64,000 bases of DNA. It comes from Proteles cristata cristata. Lineage: Eukaryota > Chordata > Mammalia > Carnivora > Hyaenidae. This document shows, piece by piece, positions 22,191-32,039 of the stretch. A program made the position numbers and the translations under genes. The notes below the pieces were generated by a model. The model worked only from the letters and a program-made list of their open reading frames with translations. It searched no databases and was not told the origin of the DNA. Numbering within the stretch: the stretch's first letter is position 1; the number at the start of each line of letters is the position of its first letter. The stretch spans positions 3,106,903-3,170,902 of the forward strand of contig JAESUZ010000756.1 in NCBI GenBank assembly GCA_017311185.1, in the 5' to 3' direction.

Positions 22191-23322
22191 CCCCTACACC
22201 CTCCTCTCCTCCTTCCATTCCTTCTTTTCTTCCTTCCCATCACTTCCTTTCTTTCCCCAATTCTGGACTTCGAATGACCTGCCTGAGAATTTTCTTCTTC
22301 CAATACTCTCAGTTCCACTCACATTAATCTCTCCGGGAAGTTCATGCTACTGTCTCCACACTTTGCATGACTGTGGCACTTCAGTGGGTCATTCTAGAAA
22401 CAGAAGTAGGTAAGTGATCTGTCTAAACTCTAGTGAGCAAAGGGTTTTGTTTTAAGTATCCTCAATTTTTGCAACCATTTTGTTATGGAAATATTTCTAA
22501 AACATATCATACATAGATATTGCCTTTCAAACAGAAGATGAAGAACCTAGTGTGAGATATGGCAGAACCCTAACAGGTATTGTGGTTGGTGAGGCTGCTT
22601 GTTCCTACTCAGACTGATCCAGGCCTCTGAAACGCTGTGCTCCTGCTTTCATCTTTTTCCCTGTTTTTGAAAATTCTCCCCAAGTTGTCACCTCTAGCGT
22701 CCTACTGTTGTCAGTTTGTTTGCCTAAAATAGTACTTTCACTGTCAAACTTTGCATTTTTTTAAATGTGGTTTTGAAAGACCATAGAGCCGAGCTTATAT
22801 GATAAGTCAGTGGCAAATTCTGTGGCCAATCAGTCATTTATGTAGACTGACGGTGAGGGTAAGGAATTCGCTTATGAATAAAGAACCGAACTTTAAGCTT
22901 TGGTACATGGAGCCTGTAACATCAATTCTGGATCGTCAGAAACCTCAAACTCCCGTATTCTTGATGAAATGATCAGTTTGATCTGAAACTAATTCAGTTT
23001 GTTATAGTGTTTTCATGAGTTTGCCAGTAAGGTCCCCAATTTCAATTTGCATTTGGATTCCAACTGATCACTAGGTCTCTGTGTGTAGTAATTAGTCTGC
23101 CATTTCCAAGTTTTTGACAATTTTTTTAAAAATACGACATGGCTTTAGCCCCTGCCACTAAAATGCTTCTAAGTTCAAATGTAATAAACCACTTTGATAT
23201 TCAACCATTCAGAGGTCAGTCATTGTAGGGGCCAAGGTGGCCCATTTTCAGGTAGCCTGCCCTTGACCTCTATATCATCCAGCAGGTAGCTAATTTGATG
23301 CCTTTTAATTTTCACTGTATTC

Positions 23323-23325
23323 TTC

Positions 23326-23371
<46 letters not shown>

Positions 23372-23372
23372 G
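23323..23372. repeat. (CT)n(CA)n compound microsatellite
   Basis: A CT dinucleotide run passes directly into a CA run and is followed by ACACACATATATAC. Likely polymorphic. Confidence 0.97.
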
Positions 23373-24148
23373 AAATAGACACACACATATATACATATCA
23401 CATTATGGAGAAATTGGGAAAGAGAAATGAAAGAGGAATTCCTAAGGTGAGCAATTTGGAGGAGAGAGATGAGATGCCAACACTAGTGAAATAAAAACAC
23501 AGCACAGATTCCTGTTCCTTACGAGCTTCTGTTTCCATCAGGGTTACTGAAGCATTTTCAACTAGAATACTAAAAATTTCAGAGAACAGAAAAGCTCTCC
23601 AGATTTATTTAGGCAAAACAAGCGAAACATAACCCATGACACAACAAAGCGCCTTTTGGAGGCGAAGGCAGGATCAGGAGCTGAGGAAGTGGATGGGGAG
23701 GAGGGAGATTGGTGTGGAAGCCATTCTCTGCCCAACACCCAAAACCCAGAACGACCGGTGGAAAAAGATGCCTCCGTCCAAATATGCCGGCTGTGTTAAA
23801 GAGGCTAAACATCCTTAACATTACCCAAGCTGAAAAGGAGACTTCCTACAACTCCACTCACATGGGATGCATTTCCTTAGCACCCTTTCTCTGTATAATT
23901 CTTAAGAGTTTGTGGTCAGAAACGCTGTTGTTCTCCAAATCCTCCTGCTTTCTTATTTCTTGACCTCAGACACCTCCAGGCACGTGCATTGCAGGAAGAA
24001 AGAAACGGCTTGGGCAGAGGCCTACGACGGTACACAATTCCGTTATGAGTTCATCTTAAACAACTGAGCGCGGCGGAAGAAATGTCCTCCCCAAACACTA
24101 GGAAACAGCCAGCTTTTTTTTTTTTTTTCTTATCCATGTCGCTTTGGA

Positions 24149-24165
24149 GCCACCAGATGGCGATG
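24149..24165 (+). promoter_or_regulatory. Candidate CTCF binding site
   Basis: GCCACCAGATGGCGATG fits the CTCF core consensus (CCACCAG followed by a GGCG block) at nearly every strong position. It lies in a locally GC-richer, repeat-free segment. Motif matches alone are weak evidence, since genomes hold many unbound ones. Occupancy and cross-species conservation are unknown. Confidence 0.45.
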
Positions 24166-25795
24166 TTGCAGACCGGCGCTCTCAGCCTCCCGAAGTGGTG
24201 GAATTGTAAGAAAATGACAGGAAATGTTCAAACAAACCCCATGCGCTGGGTGTGTGTGTCCCTAAGGAGGGGACAAAACTCAAACGTAGTGCAAAGAAGA
24301 ACAGCAACTTAAAGGTGATAATCCTCCTCCTAAAGTCCATTCTGAAACAGCAGGAAGCTACGAAGCAGCTTCTATGGGGTCAGATCAGTTTAACGTTATC
24401 AGCCAGGTCACCGGTAAAAGGAAACATGATTTCAGAGAGCCAAAGTGCAAGAGGCAAACCTCAGTGAAACCAGTGACATCGGTCAAAACAAGCTCTCAAA
24501 AATTTCCCATCACCCCTTTCCTCTGTTTCATTCTGTCCTTTGATCTGACTTGATCCTCCCGCTACCTCTCATTACAACCCATCACCCACCCTGGCAATGC
24601 GGGAGCACACTCACATTTTGCAATGGAAGTGTTGCAGAATTACTACTAACCACACTGGTCAACCAAAGAAAGCTTCCATTGATTTCCTGTGTTGTAAATT
24701 GATCCAGATAATTTCTGTAGTTTAAGGGGCTCATTAACTCACTAATTTGAAATAATCTGAACATAAGCTGAGCTAAAGTTTCCTGTTGCCCTGTGTCCGG
24801 ACTCATTTAACTCAATTTCTTGGAGCACACTGCTAAGAAGGCCAAAGCTCAATGTTCAATACCCACTTGATTTTACTGTTTCATTGACCAACTCCTTCCT
24901 CCCACACTGGCTATCTGGTCTAGGTTTAAAGTCAAGAATAAAGTTAAGGAATGGGAACAGAATAAGAGTGTGAAAAAGAGAAATACAGATATACTCTAAT
25001 TACTGGGAGAGGGGAGAAGACCTCAAATCCAGTATCTGGTTCTGGTTCAAAGTCACGTAGAGTTAGCACAAGTCACGCTGTCTCTCCCATTGGATTCAGG
25101 TGTGCACAGTTCATGACATATCTCTCTGAGGACTCAAAATAATAAATAGTAGCAGAAGGGTTGGGGAAGAAGACTAAAATTCAAAGCAGCTCCAAATTGT
25201 CAGGGAGCTCCACATTTTTCTCCCTCTCTCCCTCAGGGTGAAAGCATCGTAGCATAAAACCTGGAGGTGGTCTGACCTGTGCATAGAAGGGGCTTTAGAA
25301 GAAGCCTGAAAAATAAATAAAACTGTCCCTGTTCACAGATGACATGATTTGCTATGTAGAAAATCTCAAGAAACCTGCAAAATGCTCCTAGTAATAATAC
25401 CTGAGTTTAGCAAAGTCATGGGATATAATAAGGCAACACGCAAGCATCAGTTGTATTTATATACAGGGACAATGAACAGTTGAAAACAGAAATTAAAAAA
25501 AAAAAAACACTGCTTACAATGGCTTTAAGGAACATAAAATACTTAGATAAAAATCCCACGAAGCATATACCATATCTCTATGCTCAACACTGTAAAATGC
25601 ACATGAAAGAAATCAAAGAAGACCTTAAGTAAATGGAAAGACATACAGTGCTTATGCATTAGAAGACAATGCAGTAAAGATGGCAATTCTCAAGTTGATT
25701 TATAGGCAACCCAGTTACAACAGTGAAAAACAAACAACCCAACTAAAAATGGGCAAAAAACTTGAACACTTTACCTAAGAGGATGTGTGTATAAT

Positions 25796-25798
<3 letters not shown>

Positions 25799-25832
<34 letters not shown>
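25799..25832. repeat. (CA)n microsatellite in L1
   Basis: About 17 AC dinucleotides within the L1 3' part. Confidence 0.95.
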
Positions 25833-25835
<3 letters not shown>

Positions 25836-26267
25836 CAACATCACTAATCATTAGCTATTGGGTAAATGCAAACTAAAATTGCATATCATACATCTGTACA
25901 TTTATAATAATGGCTAAAATATAACATACTATAATGCCAAGTGCTGGTGAGGAAACAGAACAGATGGAACTCTCACGCATTTCTAGTGGGGATGCCAAGT
26001 AGTGCAGCCACTTAAGAAAATAGTTTGGTAGCTTTTATAAAGCTACACGTACATTCACCATAGGACCCAGAAATCCTACTCCTGCATATTTTACCTTACA
26101 GATATGTAGATTTGTGTTCACACAAAAAGCGATACATCAAATGCCCACAGCAGCTGTATTCATAATCAGCAAACCTGGAAACAATCCAAGTGTCTTTCAA
26201 TGAGTGAATGGATAAACAAACTGTGACACACAGAACTCCACTCAGCAAGAAAAAGGAAAAATTAAGG

Positions 26268-26480
26268 ACACCTGGGTGGCTCAGTCAGTTGAGAGTCTGA
26301 CTCTTGGTTTTGGCTCAGGTCATGATCCCATGGTTCACGAAATCGAGTCCCATGTCGGGCTCCTCACTGACAGCTCAGAGCCTGCTTAGGATTCTCTCTC
26401 TTTGTCCCTGCCCCACATGCATGTCTACCCTCTCTCTCTCTTTCTCCAAATAAATAATAAGTAAACTTAAAAAGAAAAAC
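26268..26480 (+). mobile_element. Can-SINE, older subfamily
   Basis: Head ACACCTGGGTGGCTCAGTCA with the CTCTTGGTTTTGGCTCAGG wording and AAATAAATAATAAGTAAAC tail. It lacks the feliform-young diagnostics. It splits the L1 3' region. Confidence 0.9.
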
Positions 26481-26829
26481 TACTGATACCATGGCAGTTT
26501 CGGTGAATCTCAAAAGGGATTATGTGGAGTGAAAGAAGCCAGTCTCAAAAGATCATATGACAATCATAATTCCAATTATATGATATTCTCCAAAAACTCT
26601 AGAATAATGGAGGATTTATCAGTGTTTGCCAAGAGTCAGGGGCATGGGGAGTTTACAAAGACTGGCACAAGGGAGTCTTTTGAGGACATGGGGCCATTTT
26701 GCATCCTGTGGCTATTGTAGCCTCCTTACCTGTCCTTCTGCACCTGCTCTGGCTCCAGTGCTTAGCAACATTGTTTGAGTGATTTTCATAGCATAGCATT
26801 ATAAACTGGTCATCTTGTGTCTAAGTTCT

Positions 26830-27470
26830 CCTCACAGCCCAAATACCACACCTGTGTTTCTAAAACTCAACTTGATTTATGTTACTTCATTACTTAAACT
26901 TTTTCAAAGGGTAAGAGAGAGGCCAGCCTATTTAGCAGAACATTCAGGACCCTTTAAAATTAAAACTCGATCCTCCTTTCCAATATCATTTTCTGCTGGA
27001 AACCTATTTGTTATTCTCTGAACATACTCCAGTTTTATCTGCATCTTTACTTATGCTATTCCTTCTGCCAACAAGAACCTTTCTCCATTCTACCACCTGG
27101 TGAAACACTACTTGGTTGCAAGATCTAACTCAAATATTACACCTTTAACAGAGACTTTCTCATCACCTACTATTGGAAAGAATTAAGTGACTTAGGTATG
27201 CAATGCGTCCATCACAGGGAGTAGTTTTATAGGTACTCAATAAATCCTGGTTACTGTTAATCAAACCATCTCTTGCTCTCTCTTGGTATTTCTTCACATT
27301 TTCTTATAGCCCTTATCTCTTGTGTGGGAAGTAGCTATATATGTCTGTTTCCCATGTGCAATAAGATCTTTTTGAGGAAAGAAGTTAAGCACTACTTATT
27401 TTGACGGTGTTTATTATCGAGCCCAGCATGTAGTAAGTGCTCAATAAATGTTGAAGGAAGAAAAGGAAGC
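26830..27470 (+). mobile_element. LINE-2 (L2) 3' region
   Basis: CTATTCCTTCTGCCAACAAG near 27057, CTAACTCAAATATTACACC near 27125 and the terminal TAGTAAGTGCTCAATAAATG near 27431 follow L2 in sense orientation. A second tail-like phrase (AGGTACTCAATAAATCC) near 27231 suggests two overlapping fragments. Confidence 0.75.
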
Positions 27471-28062
27471 AAGGGAAGGAAAAGAGGAAGAAAAGAATTA
27501 AGAGAAGAAAGATCACTAGCCAGGAGGTGAGTTTTCTCCCAATGATGCAGAAAGACCGAGCCTACAATTAGCAGGAGAGATTACCCCAGAAGACATTGGT
27601 AATGTCTTTCATGACTCTTCATCTTCTAGTTTATCAATGCCAGGGAAGTGGATAAAGATAATCTTATGATTACAAGGAGCTGTAAGCTGCCAGTAGATGT
27701 TTCACCAGCTAACCCCCCCTTTGTTTCTGGCAGGAATTTAAGTGAAAACAAATCCATGTCTCACTGTACCAACCTCTCTGATTTCCTGATCTGGGTTGTA
27801 AGCTAATTGGGTGGGATAATACAACCTTTGTGGAAAAATTTCAGTATATTCTGTTATTCCTTTGCACACACAAAATTAGTGCCAGTAGCTATTAGTATTG
27901 ATCATTAATATGACCATAATATTCAGTGTGCTCTTACTATATACCTAGGCACAGTGCCTGGTGGTTTCTATAAGTTAATCAGAGATAAAAAAAAATCCAG
28001 ACACAATTTATGTTCACATGAATGATGAGACATTTTATTTTTTACTAGTGAACACAAATACA
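27471..28062. other. Mostly single-copy DNA
   Basis: A short GGAAG/AAGAA purine tract occupies 27456-27510. The rest shows no gene. A weak MIR-like or L2-like stretch around 27900-27970 is not secure. Confidence 0.4.
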
Positions 28063-28076
28063 CAAGTACTTTTTAA

Positions 28077-28288
28077 AAAAAATTTATGTTTTATTTAGTT
28101 TTGAGAGAGAGAGACATCGTGAGCAGGAGAGGGACAGAAAGAGAGGGAGACTCAGAATCCAAAGACAGGCTCCAGGCTCTGAGCTAGCTGTCAGCACAGA
28201 GCCCGAAGCAGGGCTTGACCCCACAAACCGCAAGATCAGGAGCTGAACCGAAGCTGGATGCTCAACCGACTGAGCCACCCAGGTGCTC
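28077..28288 (-). mobile_element. Can-SINE, antisense
   Basis: Reversed tail and a head ending CTGAGCCACCCAGGTGCTC. Duplications CAAGTACTTTTTAA (28063-28076) and CAAGTACGTCTTAATT (from 28289) flank it. The open frame at 28084-28488 is SINE-derived. Confidence 0.93.
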
Positions 28289-28460
28289 CAAGTACGTCTT
28301 AATTCAAAGTTCAGGAGAAGCAGTGTCTCGGGGAGAGAAAGTAGTATGCATAGAGAAAGCAGACTTGTGGGCTCTGATTTGTTGTATAACACCATCCAAT
28401 AACTCTCTAGATCAGAACCACAACGTCCTAAGCTATCAAATGAGGGTTCTGATCTAGAAC

Positions 28461-28628
28461 AGTGCTTCTCAAACTTGAACGTGCACATGAATCACTCAGA
28501 GATCTCATTAAAAGGCATGATCTTACTCGGGAGGTCCGAGGTAGAAATTCCACATCCCTAAAGAAGCTTCCTGGTGATGGCAATGCTGCTGTTCCTTGGC
28601 CTATGTTTTCAACAGCAAGAATCTAGAC
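28461..28628 (+). mobile_element. MER5A (hAT-Charlie, non-autonomous)
   Basis: Begins CAGTGCTTCTCAAACTTGAA and continues TGCACATGAATCAC, the hallmark 5' end of MER5A. It ends with GCTGCTGTTCCTTGGCC and AACAGCAAGAAT, which match the 3' half. About the expected length of the family, with no coding capacity. Confidence 0.85.
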
Positions 28629-30485
28629 AGTCCCGGAGGTAACATTAAACCCTAAAGTACCCAACCAAGGAAGACATTGTCTGGTGGCCATATGGAGGTC
28701 TCTGGATTACAGTGTCATCAATTCTACCCACTGCAGGAGCTATGAATGACAGGTGTCTCTCCTTCAGTGTCCCTTGAGTCATGCAGGGATTTGCTCCTAT
28801 CCAGCCTTCAAGAAGAAAAGCCACTGAAGAGAAAACAGGAGTGCAAAAGCCATAGACCCCGCTCCAAGTCCAGTGACTCTCCATGCCACATTCCCTGCCA
28901 TGAAAATTCGCAACACGTTTCAAAAGCCCTATTTATTTTAAAATCCTCCCTTTCCTTCCTGCCTCCCACCCACGCTGCCACACAACCCTTTTTTTTTTTT
29001 TTTCCTGAAACATCCCTGTGAGGCAAACCAGAGCTCAGAGCAAGGCTGGGAGGGGTGGGGGGTTGTCAAGATGCAAATAGCTTAAACTCAGTTTTTTTAA
29101 ACTTTCCTTCAGAGATCTTGGCCTATTCCATCATTTTATGGACTATACCTTATTAAGAAAGAAGAACTTCTAAGTACGACGCTCTTTCAATTCCCAAAGC
29201 AGTGACTTTCCAAGTTGCATTGTAACACCAACTTTAGAAAGAGGGAAGCACATGAATAAAAAAAACTACAGTAGGGGAAAAAAAAAACTGGATAAAAGAA
29301 TATTCCTGAATGATACATCCAGTCATGCTAGCCTATTCCACATCCTAGGAATTAATTAGGAACCAGTTAATCTCTAATCTAAGAAAATAATATCGCATAT
29401 CTGGCTTTAATATCTTTGAGTTTTGACTGACATTTCATTTCTTGAAGAGGATATATATTTTTTTTGTTCTTTCCTGTCAAGAGATGTTGGCAAAGCTGCG
29501 TGCAATCAAATTTTTCATTCTACCTGGCAAAGGCTATTAGACATTAAGACAGGGAGACATACAGTGCCTTTGTCATGGATCTGGATATACAGCCGTGAAA
29601 CAGGTAGTTTTTAATGAGACACCTCAGCCCCCAAATGTGACCTGTTTGAATGCCGTTCAAACTCCGTCTAATGTCTCCATTGCTCTCTGCTGGCATTTGC
29701 AAGGGGGAAGGAAGTAGGCAGCCGTAAATTGTCTCCCTGAGTCTGCAAATACCACTCCCATGTGAGGTGCCTCCACTTCCCCCTCTGAAAATGGTGATGG
29801 AAATGACCTACCTTATTTAATCAGTGTTTATAATACTTGATTAGCCCCTCAGGCCACAGCAGCGAGGTTAGGCTAAGAATGGAAAGTCCTCTGCATGGGG
29901 CTTTTACCTTCCCTGCTTCTGGGAGGGATTCAGCGCGCTCCTGCACAGCTGACAATAGCCAAGTGATTTTCAGCCCCATCTGGCCCAGGTGGATAGAAAA
30001 CACGCAACTATGAGAGGGAGTTAAAAATGAGCCACACAGTTCAACCGGGCTCCTAGGAGAGCCTAAAATGGAAAATGGGCCAAACAAAATAATGTATATT
30101 TTTAACTTATAAATAGGCCAGCAAAATTGTATTCAGTCTTTATAAAGTGCTCTGATAATAATCCGGCCACTACCATTCTCCTTGGCCTGGCCAACCCACA
30201 TTTCTTAATACATTTTATTTTACTACATGAAGAAAATAATAGGAGGCTTTGTTAACTAATGACTCTACAATCAAAAGGAATTAACGAATATAAGTAATTA
30301 TGTGGATCGTTTAAATTATCCTGGCTATTTAACTCTAATTACATGAGTATTTCAGGAAGGGTTTTATGTACCCTTGCCCCCTACTTCCAAATAAAAATCA
30401 TCTGGATAAATATTACTGTTTCCCTGAACTTTTTTGTATGTGTAGGTAAACTAAGTCCTCAGTTTTCTCACTGGGAAATTAAGTA
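28629..30485. other. Single-copy, SINE-free interval with non-coding-conserved appearance
   Basis: Nearly 1.9 kb shows no interspersed repeat I can recognise, apart from T and A homopolymers near 28988 and 29278. The 30070-30430 part is AT-rich with many TAATTA-like cores and a perfect MEF2-type match TTATAAATAG at 30107-30116. These are common by chance. No exon-like frame is seen. Regulatory function is inference. Confidence 0.4.
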
Positions 30486-30500
30486 TTAAATCTTTCCAGC

Positions 30501-30571
30501 TCCGGGGTACCTGGGTGGCTCAGTCGGTTAAGCGACTGTTTAAATGAAACATTAAAAAAAATTTAAATCTT
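30501..30571 (+). mobile_element. Internally deleted Can-SINE
   Basis: Only a 35-bp head (GGTACCTGGGTGGCTCAGTC, GGTTAAGCGACT) and a tail (GAAACATTAAAAAAAATTT) remain. TTAAATCTTTCCAGC at 30486-30500 and 30796-30810 brackets this copy and the young SINE that landed in its tail end. The body from the B box onward is absent. Confidence 0.88.
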
Positions 30572-30795
30572 GGGGCGCCTGGGTGGCTTAGTCGGTTAAG
30601 CGTCCGACTTTCGCTTAGGTCATGATCTCGCGGTTCGTGGGTTCGGGCCCCGCGTCGGGCTCTGTGCTGACTGCCAGCTCAGAGCCTGGAGCCTGTTTCA
30701 GAGTCTGTGACTCCTCTCTCTCTGACCCTCCCCTGCTCATGCTGTCTCTCTCTCTCTCTCCTAGAAATAAATAAAAACATTTAAAAAAAATTTTT
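30572..30795 (+). mobile_element. Can-SINE, young subfamily
   Basis: Near-consensus young copy with CTTTCGCTTAGGTC, GACTGCCAGCTCAGAGCC and CTCCTAGAAATAAATAAAAA. It inserted at the AAATCTT edge of the internally deleted SINE, producing a head-to-tail pair. Confidence 0.95.
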
Positions 30796-31219
30796 TTAAA
30801 TCTTTCCAGCACCTACATTCTATGACAAACTTTACATTGCAAATCATAACCCTGACTTTAGATTTTTACAAACCAAAATTTCATTTTTCACTCTTTTTTT
30901 TTTTCAAGAAACAGTTCAAAAGCATCAGTTATTTGCCAGGCACTATTCTTTATATATGAGGGCGACCACAACCAAATAGTTTAGTGGTAAAGACAAGAAG
31001 CCAAATAATCAAACAAATAAATCCTACTTAACCACTATATTAAGTGAGAGTTCTATGAAAGGTTAAGATTGGGGGACTTAATCTTTTCTGTGAAAGTGAC
31101 ATTTCACCTGGAGCTGACAGATAAAGAAGAGATAGCTGGGTAAAGGGTAAAGTGAAGGATTGCAATCAGAGAGAACAGCAAGTACAAATGCCCTGGGGTG
31201 GGAGTGAGCATAGTGTATT

Positions 31220-31431
31220 TGTTTTAAGTTTACTTATTCATTTTGAGAGAGACAGAGGCAGAAAAAGTGGAGGAAGGGCAGAGAGAGAGAGACAGAAAAA
31301 GAATTCCAAGCAGGCCCCACATTGCTAGTGTAGAGCCTGTTTTGGGGCTCGAACACACAAATGGTGAGATTATGACCTGAGGCGAAACCAAGAATTGGAC
31401 GCTTAACCAACTGAGACACCCAGGTGCCCCA
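31220..31431 (-). mobile_element. Can-SINE, antisense, in L2
   Basis: Duplications TGAGCATAGTGTATT (31205-31219) and TGAGCACAGTGTATT (31432-31446) differ by one transition. The body reads tail to head. The overlapping minus-strand open frames are SINE sequence. Confidence 0.96.
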
Positions 31432-31614
31432 TGAGCACAGTGTATTAAAATAAGTGAAATATGACTGGAATCAAGTTGCATGTAGCATAATCTGTACAAA
31501 CAATGCATGCCATAGAATATGAGAGCAGGCGTGGCTCCATTCAGGAGATGTGGTTAGGGAAAGCTTTCTGGCAAAATGGGACTTAGAGCGCAACTTTTAA
31601 GAAAGTGAAGGTTT

Positions 31615-31826
31615 AAAATTTTTTTTGTTATGTTTTTATTTTATTTTGAGAGAGAGAGAGGGTGAATGGGGAGGGGCAGAGACAGAGGGAGACACAGAAT
31701 CCAAAGCAGGCTCCAGGCTCCGAGCTGTCAGCACAGAGCCTGACGTGGGGCTTGAACCCACGAACCGTGAGATCATGACCGGAGCCAAAGTCGGATGCTT
31801 AACCGACTGAGCCACTCAGATGCCCT
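31615..31826 (-). mobile_element. Can-SINE, antisense, in L2
   Basis: Duplications AAGAAAGTGAAGGTTT (31599-31614) and AAGAAAGTGGAGGTTT (31827-31842). Well-preserved head with TTAACCGACTGAGCCACTCA. The plus-strand open frame across it (to 31810) is a shadow. Confidence 0.96.
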
Positions 31827-32039
31827 AAGAAAGTGGAGGTTTCTAAAAAGGAAGCTACTATATATTTCTGGCATTTGGCAACACTACAAACAAAGGCGTG
31901 AGAGAATGAAAGCGTAAAACAGGCTATTTTCTTTTTTATTGGCTTGCTTTCATTTTATGTATATGTGACCTGGTTTGTTTGAAAATCAAAGAAATATGTT
32001 GCTGTACTTTCAAACTGAATTCATACAGAGAGGGGACCT

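Larger units (their letters stand above)
22191..25305. other. Mostly single-copy, SINE-free interval
   Basis: Apart from a microsatellite at 23323, I recognise no interspersed repeat in 3.1 kb, unusual for this window. Base composition is closer to balanced and CpGs appear near 23640-24190. No splice-bounded exon or conserved domain was found. Overlapping open frames at 23609-24467 have no homolog I recognise. It could hold conserved regulatory DNA, which is inference. Confidence 0.5.
25306..26720 (+). mobile_element. Old LINE-1 (L1M) ORF2 C-terminus and 3' region
   Basis: GTTCACAGATGACATGATTT near 25332 encodes the L1 RT region around the FTDD motif. AATACTTAGATAAAAATCCC near 25540 and AAGTGCTGGTGAGGAAACAG near 25940 follow ORF2 and the 3' region. 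A CA microsatellite and a sense SINE interrupt it. Stops throughout. Confidence 0.8.
30925..31910 (-). mobile_element. LINE-2 (L2), antisense, carrying two SINEs
   Basis: TATTTGCCAGGCACTATTCT near 30930, then GACATTTCACCTGGAGCTGA near 31099, AGCAAGTACAAATGCCCTGG near 31178 and TCTGGCATTTGGCAACACT near 31866 follow reverse-complement L2. Two antisense SINEs interrupt it at sites with clean duplications. Confidence 0.78.

Noticed and set aside
28084..28488. 134-codon minus-strand frame
   Set aside because: About half of it is antisense Can-SINE translated in sense. The motif WVAQSVEHPASVQ recurs in other SINE-derived frames in this window.
29423..29614. 63-codon frame in the SINE-free island as an exon
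   Set aside because: No flanking splice signals stand out and the frame has no recognisable domain.
30107..30116. MEF2-type site TTATAAATAG as a regulatory feature
   Set aside because: A 10-bp AT-rich match is expected by chance several times in 64 kb; kept only as a note in the single-copy interval.
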